In this document: positions 17,866 through 27,436 of the stretch, piece by piece
How the letters are laid out: every line of letters starts with the position of its first letter
Numbering within the stretch: the stretch's first letter is position 1
Translations under genes and position numbers: made by a program
The notes under the pieces: model-generated
What the model was told of the DNA's origin: nothing
Seen by the model: the letters and a program-made list of their open reading frames with translations, nothing else
The model's database searches: none
Assembly (NCBI GenBank): GCA_041746975.1
Contig: JBGTGB010000004.1
Location: forward strand, 1-64,000
Reading direction: 5' to 3'
Length of the DNA stretch: 64,000 nt
Source of the DNA: Haliea sp041746975
GTDB taxonomy: Bacteria > Pseudomonadota > Gammaproteobacteria > Pseudomonadales > Halieaceae

Positions 17866-20415
17866 ATGATGGATGCGATCGCACAGCGAAGCAAAGCTTC
17901 AACAATTCCCAGGGAATTGAGCCGGAGGCAGCTGAAGTTCGCGAAAAGTCCGCTGGCGAACGCGATAGTCCTCGCATTGTTAAGCCCGGCAGCCTTTTCG
18001 CAGACGCAGGGCGCCGCGAGGCTGGAAGAAATTGTCGTCACAGCGCAAAAGCGCGACGAGACAATGCAACGGGTGCCGCTCAGCATCGATGTACTGACCA
18101 ACCAGGCCTTGAGCGAACTGAACCTGCAGAGTTTTTCCGACTATGCACAGATGGTTCCAAGCATCTTCACGACACCGGGCATGGACGAGGGGAGCTCTTT
18201 CGCGGGCATAACCATGCGCGCCATCAACTCGGGCTCTCGCGGCCACCCAAGCAGTAACGCGCCCACTGTCGGCATGTATCTGGACGAGATGCCACTGACC
18301 ACGCAGCAGGGCAACGTCGATGTTCACCTGTACGACATTGCGCGGATCGAGGTGCTACAGGGTCCCCAGGGTACCCTGTTTGGCGCCAGCTCGCAGGCGG
18401 GCACAATACGCATTATCAGCAACACGCCAGAGCTTGGGCAGGCATTTGGCGGGATCAGCCTGGAAGGCAACACCGTGGACTTCGACGACACCGGCTATGT
18501 AATGGAGGGTTTCGTCAATGCGCCGATCAACGACAATATGGCCATTCGTCTGGTGGGCTGGTCGCGTGAGACCGCCGGCTGGATCGATAACGTCCTAGGC
18601 AGCCGCACCTTCAAAGGTGTAGAGGATGCTGATACGTGTGCGGCCAGCGGTGTGGATTGCAGTGATGACGATATTACCCTCACCAACGAAAACAGAGCCA
18701 GGGATAATTACAACACAGTAGACACCATCGGTGCGCGGGCTGCGCTGCGTATCGAACTGAATGAAAACTGGACCGTCTCCCCGACCGTCATGGCGCAGCA
18801 AAGCAAATCGGAGGGGCATCGAGGAGAAGACATCAGCGGCTTTGTGCCAAGAAAGCAGGCTGTGACCCACTTCATGAATCAGTACACCGACGATCAGTGG
18901 TACATGCTCGGTTTAACTATTGAGGGCAAGGTCGGCAACTTTGACCTGACGTACTCCGGCGGCTATCTGGAGCGCGATGTCGATGGCTCCTACGATTACG
19001 CGGACTACGCATACTGGTATGACGCGGCCTATACTACCGGTTTCTATGCGGATCTGAATTTCCAGACCGGTGGCGCGCGCCCAATCGAGAACCAGTTCTT
19101 CCCGGGTCTGGCCGGGAGTCGCAATGTGCAGGGCTATGCGTCAGAGGTGTACGACCAATATGAAAGAGAGACCCACGAAATCCGCATTACCAGCGATCGC
19201 GATAAGCGCATTCGAGGTATGCTCGGCGCCTTTTATATGGATAGCTATCACGACTACTCGATAGCTTACAGGTTACCCGGTCTTGCAGACATTATGCAAT
19301 TTCAAGGCGGTGACCCGTTTCTCACCAAGGATACATTTTACTTGAACAGCATGGATCGCTTCGACGATGAGAAAGCGGTCTTCGGGCATGTTGACTATGA
19401 CATCACCGACAACCTGGAGCTGACTGTCGGCGCACGCTTCTTTAAACCCCAGCAAAAGGTCATAGGTTTCACAGGATATAGCATGAACACCAATCTTGCA
19501 GGCTGGTCCAGCTCCGGCGAGCTACGTTGCGACCAACTGGGCAACGGGCAGGCGGAGTATCAGGGTAAAAAGAACCTGAAGCCGTGCTTGAACGTTGACA
19601 AGAATATCAGTGAAAGCGAGAGCATCTATCGCGCCAACCTTAACTACCGGGCCACAGACGACGTTATGCTGTATGCGACGTATTCTGAAGGGTATCGCCC
19701 AGGGGGCATCAACCGAAATCCGAATCAAAGCGAATTCCTGTCGGAATTCCTGACCAACTACGAAGTTGGCTGGAAAACCCAATTCATGGACCAGCGGCTC
19801 CAGTTCAATGGCGCGGCATTCTATAACGAGTGGGATGATTTCCAGATTACGTTCGCCGGGGAAAACAGCATCACCCAGATAGGCAACGGACCGTCAGCCG
19901 AGATCCTGGGCCTCGAGGCAAATGTAATTTGGATTGTGACAGATGCGTTGAAGATATCAGCTGCGGGTGCCAGATATGAAGCAGAGCTATCATCTGACTT
20001 CGTCGATTTCGCCGCCGACGGGAGCGTACTGAGGACCAGGGCGCCAAAGGGCACTCCGCTTCCCGGAACACCGGATTTCAAAGGCAACGTTGTCGCCCGG
20101 TATGAGTTTCCCATCGGCGGATTCGATGGGTATGTGCAGAGCGCACTGACCTATGTAGGAGAAAGAAGGTCAGCATTACAACCGGCAGATTATGCGGTTA
20201 GCGGAGACTATTCGTCTATTACACTGCTTGATCTGGCAGCCGGACTTGCAAAGGGCTCGTGGTCGTTCGATATGTTTGTAAATAATGCCACGAACAATGA
20301 CACACCCTGGTACGACACAGCACAGTGTGCAACCGCTACCTGCGGCTCTCAGAGGTATGCGATACGCGAGCGCCCAACCACCGTTGCCTTCAAGGTTACC
20401 AAGAGATTCGACTGA
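17866..20415 (+). CDS. TonB-dependent outer-membrane receptor
   Basis: 849 aa from ATG 17866 (GGGAG upstream); the longer frame start has no such site. A signal peptide (SPLANAIVLALLSPAAFSQ) precedes a TonB box-like segment (LEEIVVTAQKRDE). A plug domain follows with ARIEVLQGPQGTLFGASSQ and AGTIRIISNTPE, then a long 22-strand-type barrel ending AFKVTKRFD. This is the Sphingomonas/marine type of receptor without an N-terminal signalling domain. The ligand is unknown. It is followed after 20 bp by the sulfotransferase gene and then the PHP-domain gene, most likely one operon. The DNA is less GC-rich than the flanks. Confidence 0.9.
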   Translation: MMDAIAQRSKASTIPRELSRRQLKFAKSPLANAIVLALLSPAAFSQTQGAARLEEIVVTAQKRDETMQRVPLSIDVLTNQALSELNLQSFSDYAQMVPSIFTTPGMDEGSSFAGITMRAINSGSRGHPSSNAPTVGMYLDEMPLTTQQGNVDVHLYDIARIEVLQGPQGTLFGASSQAGTIRIISNTPELGQAFGGISLEGNTVDFDDTGYVMEGFVNAPINDNMAIRLVGWSRETAGWIDNVLGSRTFKGVEDADTCAASGVDCSDDDITLTNENRARDNYNTVDTIGARAALRIELNENWTVSPTVMAQQSKSEGHRGEDISGFVPRKQAVTHFMNQYTDDQWYMLGLTIEGKVGNFDLTYSGGYLERDVDGSYDYADYAYWYDAAYTTGFYADLNFQTGGARPIENQFFPGLAGSRNVQGYASEVYDQYERETHEIRITSDRDKRIRGMLGAFYMDSYHDYSIAYRLPGLADIMQFQGGDPFLTKDTFYLNSMDRFDDEKAVFGHVDYDITDNLELTVGARFFKPQQKVIGFTGYSMNTNLAGWSSSGELRCDQLGNGQAEYQGKKNLKPCLNVDKNISESESIYRANLNYRATDDVMLYATYSEGYRPGGINRNPNQSEFLSEFLTNYEVGWKTQFMDQRLQFNGAAFYNEWDDFQITFAGENSITQIGNGPSAEILGLEANVIWIVTDALKISAAGARYEAELSSDFVDFAADGSVLRTRAPKGTPLPGTPDFKGNVVARYEFPIGGFDGYVQSALTYVGERRSALQPADYAVSGDYSSITLLDLAAGLAKGSWSFDMFVNNATNNDTPWYDTAQCATATCGSQRYAIRERPTTVAFKVTKRFD

Positions 20416-20435
20416 CCTGAAGGCTGGTAGCAGTT

Positions 20436-22481
20436 ATGGGTGGTACAACGGAGCCAACTGGCACACTTGAGGTCGCCCTTGAGCGCGCAGCCCAACTACT
20501 GACGCTCGATCCGAAGTTGGCTGCCGAACAGGCAATGGAAATTCTCGCGGCCGTTCCCAGGTATCCGCCGGCCCTGTTGTTGCTGGGTAGCGCTCAACGC
20601 CAGGCAGGTGATGCAGCGACGGCGTTGGAACTCTTCGATGGTCTTGTCAAAGAGCAGACCCGATGGAGTTCCGCTCATTTCGAGCGTGGACTTACACTGG
20701 CAGCTCTGGGACGTGGCAACGAAGCAATTGAGAGTTTGCGACGAACCACCGAGCTGAAGCCAGACCATACTGCCGCATGGCGGATACTCGGTGATCACCT
20801 TTTTGCAATAGGCGACAGTAAAGCTGCGGAATCGGCTCACTCCCGTCACATCAGTTGTGCCACTAAGGACCCGGAGCTGCGGAAGGCGGCTGCGGCGATG
20901 CTTCAAAACGACATGCACCTTGCAGAGCAGATTCTGAAACAGCGCCTTTTGCGCACCCCCACAGACGTTCCGGCAATGAGAATGCTGGCTGAAGTGGCGG
21001 TTCGCTGCGATCGTGAGGATGACGCATTCAATTTACTCACGCGGTGTCTTGAGCTTGCGCCTGACTTTGCAGCGGCTCGCTTTAACTACGCGGTGCTGCT
21101 GCATCGGCGCAACCAATCCTCCGCTGCCATGGCCGAATTGGAGCGCCTGCTTCTCGGGGACCCCGACAACCCAAGTTATCGGAATCTGGTCGCTGTAACC
21201 CTCAGCAGAATCGGTGAATATTCGCGTTCCAGCGAGATCTACGCGGAGCTACTTCGCGAGTACCAGGGCAACAGCAAGATCTGGCTGAGCTACGGCCACG
21301 TCCTGAAAACTGAGGGCCGTCATGCTGACTGTGTTGACGCCTACAGGAAAAGTATCGAGTACGACCCCGGTTTCGGCGAGGCCTACTGGAGTCTTGCCAA
21401 TTTAAAGACATTTAGGTTTACGGATGCAGATATATCGGCGATGCATGCACAGCTTGCCGACGCTAGCCTGCGCGATGAAGATCGTGTGCATCTGCACTTT
21501 GCGCTTGGAAAAGCGCATGAGGACACCAGAGAGTATGCGCATTCCTTCGACCACTACGCGAAAGGCAACGCTCTGTACCGGGCTGAAAGTCGATACGATG
21601 CTGACAGGAGTTCAGCTCGTGTAAAGCGCCTGAAAAAAATTCTTACCGCAGAGTTGTTTGCGGAGCGTGCAGGGGTCGGTTGCCAGTCCGCTGATCCCAT
21701 CTTCATAGTAGGCATGCCGCGTGCAGGCTCCACTCTGCTCGAACAGATACTCTCCTGCCATTCCAGAATAGAGGGCACTTCCGAGCTGCCTGAGTTGATA
21801 TCCCTGGCAAGGGAGCTGCGCGATGAAGCCGAAACCGGGGAAATTGCCGCCTACGCTGAAATACTTTCCTCCAAGAGTCCAGCAGAGCTACGCGAGTTGG
21901 GGGAGCAGTATCTTGAGCGTGTTCAAATCCATCGTAAAACCGAGCGACCGTTCTTCATCGACAAAATGCCTAACAATTTCATGCACATTGGCATGATCCA
22001 GCTGGCTCTGCCAAATGCGAAGATCATCGACGCGCGTCGGCACCCCCTGGGATGCTGCTTTTCCAATTTTAAACAATACTATGCGCGCGGCCAGAATTTC
22101 AGCTATAGCTTACAGGACGTGGGGCGGTTCTACAGGGATTATGTAGAGCTGATGGCCCACTTCGACGAGGTGCTTCCACCAGGTCGCATTCATCGTGTTT
22201 TCTATGAGCAGACTGTCACAGATACGGAAGCGGTGGTGCGCGAGCTACTTGATTACTGCGGACTGGACTTTGAGCCGGATTGCCTTCGTTTTTACGAGAG
22301 CCAGCGGCCGGTGCGCACCGCAAGTTCCGAACAGGTGAGGCGCCCCATCAATAGTGAAGGCTCTGATCTGTGGCATCACTACCAACAGTGGCTGGAGCCG
22401 CTCAAGCGTGAGCTTGGCGAGGTGCTTCCTATGTATCCTGAGATACCTCCGCCCCGATTCGAGGAACTGCAGACATCATGA
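20436..22481 (+). CDS. TPR-repeat sulfotransferase
   Basis: 681 aa. Roughly residues 1-400 are tetratricopeptide repeats (for example AAWRILGDHLFAIGDSKAAE, ARFNYAVLLHRRNQSSAAMA). The C-terminal about 260 residues are a PAPS-dependent sulfotransferase: the 5'-phosphosulfate loop IFIVGMPRAGSTLLEQIL begins at about residue 421, then FFIDKMPNNFMHIGMI and a 3'-phosphate-binding part (IIDARRHPLGCCFSNF). No signal peptide, so cytoplasmic. This architecture often travels with TonB receptors in marine and sphingomonad genomes, but the acceptor is not known. It overlaps the next gene by 4 bp (ATGA), indicating translational coupling. Confidence 0.9.
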   Translation: MGGTTEPTGTLEVALERAAQLLTLDPKLAAEQAMEILAAVPRYPPALLLLGSAQRQAGDAATALELFDGLVKEQTRWSSAHFERGLTLAALGRGNEAIESLRRTTELKPDHTAAWRILGDHLFAIGDSKAAESAHSRHISCATKDPELRKAAAAMLQNDMHLAEQILKQRLLRTPTDVPAMRMLAEVAVRCDREDDAFNLLTRCLELAPDFAAARFNYAVLLHRRNQSSAAMAELERLLLGDPDNPSYRNLVAVTLSRIGEYSRSSEIYAELLREYQGNSKIWLSYGHVLKTEGRHADCVDAYRKSIEYDPGFGEAYWSLANLKTFRFTDADISAMHAQLADASLRDEDRVHLHFALGKAHEDTREYAHSFDHYAKGNALYRAESRYDADRSSARVKRLKKILTAELFAERAGVGCQSADPIFIVGMPRAGSTLLEQILSCHSRIEGTSELPELISLARELRDEAETGEIAAYAEILSSKSPAELRELGEQYLERVQIHRKTERPFFIDKMPNNFMHIGMIQLALPNAKIIDARRHPLGCCFSNFKQYYARGQNFSYSLQDVGRFYRDYVELMAHFDEVLPPGRIHRVFYEQTVTDTEAVVRELLDYCGLDFEPDCLRFYESQRPVRTASSEQVRRPINSEGSDLWHHYQQWLEPLKRELGEVLPMYPEIPPPRFEELQTS

Positions 22482-23869
22482 ACCTGGCAGCCAGTGCAAA
22501 ACTCATTGTGGCTATTGTGCTCTACGTTTCTTCAACTTCCGTGCATAGTGGAGATGTCGGAGATGAAGAGGCGCGCTGGCTGCCCGGAGACCATCATGTC
22601 CATAGCCGCTACAGTGATGACGCGATCTACCCTATTCCAATGAACGCACTCATGGCGAGGCACTTTGGGCTTGCATGGAAAGTTCTCACCGATCACGGTG
22701 GCCCAGACCACAGTAAGGTGAATTTTGAACGCGCTTACCCCGAACTTCAGCTCTCCCGCGAGGTTGTGCCGGAGCTCATTCAGTTCTACGGTTTGGAGTT
22801 GAATACCCCGGCGGCCGATCACTCAAGCATCGTCATGCCGCACACTCATGATGAAGCCACTGTATTGCGTGAGATCGAATCACGCTTCGACAAGCTTGAA
22901 AAGTCCTCTGATGATGAAATACGAGAACGCGACCAGGAAGAGAAAATGATTGAGGCCTTACAGTTCATGGACGGGCTCGATAGGAAACCGCTAGTTTTCG
23001 CCAATCATCCCTCCCGGTCGGCCACTGCACTTGCTGAATACGGGCAAACGGAGCCGCGCAACCTTCGCAACTGGAACGATGCAGCGCCGGATGTCGCTGT
23101 GGGTATGGAAGCAGCGCCGGGCCACCAGGCCGGGCCTCTGAGCGGCGACCCCGCACCACGCGGCTGGTACTTTGATTATCCGACCATGGGTGGCTTCGAC
23201 CAGATGACCGCAAGACTCGGTGGATTCTGGGACTCAATGCTGGGCGAAGGACGGCGCTGGTGGATCACAGCCAACTCCGATTCTCATAGTCACTACATAG
23301 AAGGTGGTGTCGCCTTCTGGCCAGGTGAGTATACCAAGACCTATGTCTACGCCAAGAAAGATCATGCATCAATCCTGGAGGGCATTCGACGCGGCCGAAT
23401 GTTTGTCACGACGGGTGATCTGATTTCCGAACTGTATGTCGACGTAACGAAGGTCACCAATGGCGCCGTATCGGCGCAAATAGGCGGCACTGCTTCCTTA
23501 TCATCCCCCGCCGATGTGGAAGTACGCATTCGGGTCAGAGAGCCGCATGGCGCCAACCACAATGGTGACAATCCAGAGGTGGCTCGAATTGACCTGATCG
23601 TTGGCCATGTCACCGGGCCAAGTGAGAACCGGACGGTCGACACCAACGACTCGACTACAGTGGTGAAGAGGTTCTTCGCTTCCGATTGGCAGAGGGACGG
23701 AGAGATGCTCGAAATGAATTATACGCTCAGCGTAAGAGAACCCATTTACCTACGCGTACGCGGCACCAACACAGATGAGTTGGAGCCAGGCATTGACCCA
23801 CCGGATGAGAATCCCTGGTCGGATCTTTGGTTTTACTCAAATCCCGTTTTCGTTGAATTCGAGCAGTAA
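22478..23869 (+). CDS. Secreted PHP-domain metal-dependent hydrolase
   Basis: 463 aa with an N-terminal signal peptide (KLIVAIVLYVSSTSVHS). The PHP active-site motifs are all present: GDHHVHSRYSD at about residues 37-47, LTDHGGPDH, FANHPSR, and ITANSDSHSHY. PHP proteins bind two or three metal ions and usually hydrolyse phosphoesters. After the PHP core, a beta-rich C-terminal part of about 150 residues (VEVRIRVREPHGANHNGD) may bind substrate. The start overlaps the sulfotransferase stop, so it is the third member of the receptor unit. A periplasmic location would let it act on ligands imported by the receptor. Confidence 0.82.
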   Translation: MNLAASAKLIVAIVLYVSSTSVHSGDVGDEEARWLPGDHHVHSRYSDDAIYPIPMNALMARHFGLAWKVLTDHGGPDHSKVNFERAYPELQLSREVVPELIQFYGLELNTPAADHSSIVMPHTHDEATVLREIESRFDKLEKSSDDEIRERDQEEKMIEALQFMDGLDRKPLVFANHPSRSATALAEYGQTEPRNLRNWNDAAPDVAVGMEAAPGHQAGPLSGDPAPRGWYFDYPTMGGFDQMTARLGGFWDSMLGEGRRWWITANSDSHSHYIEGGVAFWPGEYTKTYVYAKKDHASILEGIRRGRMFVTTGDLISELYVDVTKVTNGAVSAQIGGTASLSSPADVEVRIRVREPHGANHNGDNPEVARIDLIVGHVTGPSENRTVDTNDSTTVVKRFFASDWQRDGEMLEMNYTLSVREPIYLRVRGTNTDELEPGIDPPDENPWSDLWFYSNPVFVEFEQ

Positions 23870-24016
23870 GCTATCCTCCCCTGCTCATTGGCAAATATCT
23901 GAACTAGTTCCCGGCCCGAGTTCTTTTCGCTTTCTTGGACCAGACTGCACCTGCATCCGCCCGGATTTGGCGTATGCTTGCCAGGTTGCAGTGTAGCTCA
24001 GGTTCCGAGGCACAGA

Positions 24017-25411
24017 GTGACTACAGTTCTCCCCAGCAGAAGTCGCACGATCTGGCTGCGCGACACGCTTACGCGTTCGCGCAAGGACGCGGTGTCCAGC
24101 TCGATCATGACCGGGATCTGCGACAACTACCTGGGTGCGTTTGCGGTATCCCTGCGAGCGAGCCTGTCGCAGATGGGCTGGCTGCTGGCGGCGCCCCAGC
24201 TCGCTGGCGCCGTATTCCAGCTGCTGTCGGTGTGGCTGTGCCCGCGTTTTTCCCGCCGTCGGGCTATTGTCACCGGGGTAGTGTTGCAGGCGCTGTCAGT
24301 ACTGGGTATGGCCGCGATAGCTTTGTTGCGCCCGCCGAATGCGGTGACCTGGCTGATTGTGCTGACAATTGTCTACCAGGCCAGCGCCAATTTCGTGCAG
24401 CCCCAGTGGCGTGGCTGGATGGGCAGCGTGGTGCCACCGCGGCGGCGCGGGGCGTTCTTTGCCGGCCGCACCCGCCTCACCATGATTACCAGCTTCGCCG
24501 TGTTCGCCGGTGGCGGCGTGCTGTTGGGTATCTTCCAGCGCTATGAGCTGGCCTGGGCCTGTTTTGGCGGCCTGTTCCTGCTGGCTGGAGCGGGTCGCGC
24601 GCTGTCGGCATGGCAGCTGCGCCAGATGCACGACCCCGACCACAGCTACAGCGCCGGCGCTATCTCTTTTGCCGCCACCCTGGGGCGCGTTCGGGAGGCT
24701 TTCCGCGACAAGACCTTCTACCAGTACAGCCTGTTCATCGCCGGTATGCAATCGGCGGTGGCCATCTCCGCGCCCTTCTTCAGTGTCTACATGCTGCGGG
24801 ATCTGCAGTACAGCTACTGGCAGTTTGCGGCCAACACCGGCATCGCGATTCTCACCCAGTTCTTCACCCTCTCAGTTTGGGGCCGGATCTGTGACCGCTG
24901 GGGCAATCGCTGGGTGATGGTGGCGAGCAGCCTCATGATCCCGGTGGTACCGGCAATGTGGTTGTTGTCGAGCGACTTCTACTACCTGCTATTTGTGCAG
25001 GTACTCTCGGGTCTGGCCTGGGGCGGGTTTACCCTGAGTACCGCCAACTACTTGTATGACCTCCGCCCGCCCCGGGCGGACTTTGCCAGCTACGCCGCAG
25101 TGCAGGCTGCGCTGGGAGCGGTGGGTATTTTTGCCGGCGCCCTGTTCGGCGGTTACCTGGCTATGGCCCTGCCGGAGATGGTGCTCTGGCTGCCGGGGGG
25201 CTGGCAGCCGCTGCACTCGGTGGTGCTGATCTTCCTGGTCTCCGCGCTGCTGCGGCTGGCGATTGTCGCCTGGTTTATCCCGCGTTCGGTGGAATTGCGG
25301 GTGCGCCAGCGACCGGACCTGCTGCAGGTGGTGTACCGCATATCGCGGTTCACCCCCGGGGCCGGCATCGTTCTGGACTGGCTGACCGTAACTCGCAAAC
25401 GCCGGGACTGA
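24017..25411 (+). CDS. Major facilitator superfamily transporter
   Basis: 464 aa from a GTG at 24017 with CCGAGG upstream. About twelve hydrophobic segments are present, with the characteristic loop between helices 2 and 3 (SVWLCPRFSRRRAIV) and its repeat in the second half (VWGRICDRWGNRWVMVA). The first about 30 residues are basic and cytoplasmic. I do not recognise a substrate class; the fold resembles poorly characterised MFS proteins of marine bacteria. The gene lies between the PHP unit and the wax ester synthase gene, from which it is separated by 63 bp. Confidence 0.85.
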   Translation: MTTVLPSRSRTIWLRDTLTRSRKDAVSSSIMTGICDNYLGAFAVSLRASLSQMGWLLAAPQLAGAVFQLLSVWLCPRFSRRRAIVTGVVLQALSVLGMAAIALLRPPNAVTWLIVLTIVYQASANFVQPQWRGWMGSVVPPRRRGAFFAGRTRLTMITSFAVFAGGGVLLGIFQRYELAWACFGGLFLLAGAGRALSAWQLRQMHDPDHSYSAGAISFAATLGRVREAFRDKTFYQYSLFIAGMQSAVAISAPFFSVYMLRDLQYSYWQFAANTGIAILTQFFTLSVWGRICDRWGNRWVMVASSLMIPVVPAMWLLSSDFYYLLFVQVLSGLAWGGFTLSTANYLYDLRPPRADFASYAAVQAALGAVGIFAGALFGGYLAMALPEMVLWLPGGWQPLHSVVLIFLVSALLRLAIVAWFIPRSVELRVRQRPDLLQVVYRISRFTPGAGIVLDWLTVTRKRRD

Positions 25412-25474
25412 TCTCGGCTATACTGCGGGAAGGGCGCTGTCTGGCATCCGGGAACAGTAGGGAGGCGTGGTCGC

Positions 25475-27127
25475 ATGCATCAACTGAGTGGGCTGGACGC
25501 CACTTTTCTGTACGCAGAAATGAACAATTCGCCGATGCATATCGCGCCGCTGCTGATCTACGATCCATCTACCACCGGCACTGAGCTGGTGCGTTTCAAG
25601 GATATCCTCAATACGTTCGCCAGCCGTCTGCACCGGTCCCCGGTTTTCAAGCGCAAATTGGCCATGGTTCCGCTCAACCTTGACCAGCCCTATTGGGTGG
25701 AAGACGATAATTTCGATCTGGAGTTTCATGTCCGCCACATCGCCCTGCCGAAGCCCGGCGACTGGCGGCAGCTATCCATTCTGATTGCTCGCCTGCACGC
25801 TCGTCCGCTGGACCGCTCGCGGCCGCTGTGGGAGGCCTACATCATCGAGGGCCTGGACAATGTCGAGGGCCTGCCCAAGGGCTGTTACGCCATGTTCCTC
25901 AAGATTCATCACGCGGCCATAGACGGTGCGTCCGGGGTGGAAATTATTTCGGCGCTGCACGATCTTGTTCCCGATCCGCCGCCGTCCCGACAGGAGGCGG
26001 CCCCGGTACTGGATCCCGGGCCCAGCAGGGCGGAAATGCTCTGGCGCGCCTACAAGGTCAACATGTGGGCGCCGTTCCGGCTCGCCCGCCTGGTAACAGA
26101 GGGCATTCCCGCCTGGCGCCGGGTGCACCAGGGGGTCAAGGCGAACAAATTCCGCACGCTGGGGGACAAGGAGCGCACGCGCTTTAACGCAGCTGTCTCG
26201 CCGCACCGGGTCTTTGGTGCGGCGGATTTCGATCTCGGCCTGATCCGGAAGATGAAAGACGCCGTGTCCGGTGCTACCGTCAACGATGTCATTCTCAGCA
26301 TTGTCGGCGGCGCCCTGCGCAGCTATCTGCTGGACAAGGGGGAACTGCCAGAGGGTAGCCTGGTGGCGGGCGCGCCAGTCAACGTGCGTAAATCCGACGA
26401 AGCTGCATCTGCCGGTAATCAGGTGTCGATGATGGTCCTCGCTCTGGGCACGGACATCGCCGAACCCAGGGAGCGCCTGCAGTCGGTCCATGAGAGCGCA
26501 GTTGGCTCCAAGGCCTACCACGAGGCGGTGGGCGCACGCCTGATGACGGACATGACCCAGAGCCTGCCGGCGGAGCTGGCGGCGCTGGGGGTACGCGCCG
26601 CCCTGGGGTCCGGGCTCATGGCAGGCATGAAGCCGATATTCAACACCATCGTGACCAACGTGCCTGGCCCGCAGGTGCCGCTGTACATGGGCGGCGCCGA
26701 GGTAAATCGCAGTTATGGGCTGGGACCCTGCCTGGACAACATGGGCCTGTTCCACGCGGTGACCAGTTACAACGGGCAGATTGCGGTGGCGTTTCAGTCC
26801 TGCCGGGAAATGATGCCCGATCCGGGCTTCTACGAGCAGTGCCTGTATGCCGCCTACGCCGCCCTGCAGGCGGAGGTATTGGACACGCCAAAGAAGGGGG
26901 TGAAGCGCAAGGCGCGGACGAAAGCGGCGAAACGTGCCGCGGTGAAAGCACCGCCCAAAGCCAAGACGAAAACTGTGCCGCCAGGCAAAGTGGCCAAGGC
27001 CGGGAAAGTGAAGGCAGCGCAGACGGCCAAGGCCAGAGCCGCAACCCCTCGCAAGGCGGCCGTCAAGCCCAAGCTGGCCGCATCTAAGCCGGCCGCACCC
27101 AAGCTGGCTGGACGCCGGGTCAGGTAG
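25475..27127 (+). CDS. Wax ester synthase/diacylglycerol acyltransferase (WS/DGAT) with Lys/Ala-rich tail
   Basis: 550 aa, long for this family (usually about 450-480). The catalytic HHxxxDG is at residues 145-151 (KIHHAAIDG). MHQLSGLDATFLYAE at the N-terminus, PLDRSRPLWEAYIIEGL, ATVNDVILSIVGGALRSYL and FNTIVTNVPGPQVPLYMGGA are family hallmarks. The enzyme esterifies acyl-CoA with fatty alcohol or diacylglycerol for storage lipid. From about residue 473 a 78-residue tail of Lys, Ala, Pro and Arg (KAPPKAKTKTVPPGKVAKAG) resembles histone H1-like or polyhydroxyalkanoate-granule phasin tails. A GGGAGG precedes the ATG at 25475. Confidence 0.92.
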   Translation: MHQLSGLDATFLYAEMNNSPMHIAPLLIYDPSTTGTELVRFKDILNTFASRLHRSPVFKRKLAMVPLNLDQPYWVEDDNFDLEFHVRHIALPKPGDWRQLSILIARLHARPLDRSRPLWEAYIIEGLDNVEGLPKGCYAMFLKIHHAAIDGASGVEIISALHDLVPDPPPSRQEAAPVLDPGPSRAEMLWRAYKVNMWAPFRLARLVTEGIPAWRRVHQGVKANKFRTLGDKERTRFNAAVSPHRVFGAADFDLGLIRKMKDAVSGATVNDVILSIVGGALRSYLLDKGELPEGSLVAGAPVNVRKSDEAASAGNQVSMMVLALGTDIAEPRERLQSVHESAVGSKAYHEAVGARLMTDMTQSLPAELAALGVRAALGSGLMAGMKPIFNTIVTNVPGPQVPLYMGGAEVNRSYGLGPCLDNMGLFHAVTSYNGQIAVAFQSCREMMPDPGFYEQCLYAAYAALQAEVLDTPKKGVKRKARTKAAKRAAVKAPPKAKTKTVPPGKVAKAGKVKAAQTAKARAATPRKAAVKPKLAASKPAAPKLAGRRVR

Positions 27128-27139
27128 GCTTCGCGGTCG

Positions 27140-27307
27140 CTAGTTGCGTCCGGTCCTGGCCTGCCCGGTCGCGACCTTGCCATCGCGATCGATGCGCCAG
27201 GGCGTTCCCTCGCAAACCGCATAATTGTTGCAGTCGGTGGTGCAGCCGCGGCAGGGTAACCGGGGATGGCTGGCGGCGGCTTGCTGACGTGTTTCCGATT
27301 CGGACAT
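27140..27307 (-). CDS. 55-residue Cys-rich small protein
   Basis: The minus strand encodes a 55-aa protein with ATG at 27307, a GGAGAG ribosome binding site and TAG at 27140-27142. Four cysteines are arranged C-x2-C-x3-C-x5-C (CRGCTTDCNNYAVC), followed by EGTPWRIDRDGKVATG. It could bind zinc or an iron-sulfur cluster. It is convergent with the wax ester synthase gene (12 bp apart) and divergent from the vinyl reductase-like gene. A larger overlapping frame exists, but this one has the better start, ribosome binding site and cysteine pattern. Function unknown. Confidence 0.7.
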   Translation of the reverse strand: MSESETRQQAAASHPRLPCRGCTTDCNNYAVCEGTPWRIDRDGKVATGQARTGRN

Positions 27308-27436
27308 GGTTTTCTCTCCGTATGACTATAGGGATTGTACGCCCTTCCTGGCGCGGGCGATCAGCACGGCCTGGACTTGCCGCAGTCAGCAGGCCACCAT
27401 CGCGCAACAAACCACAGCCAGCATCGAGGACCGTCT

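Noticed and set aside
27120..27410. 96-codon minus-strand frame
   Set aside because: Overlaps the 55-aa Cys-rich frame, which has the better ribosome binding site and a metal-site cysteine pattern.
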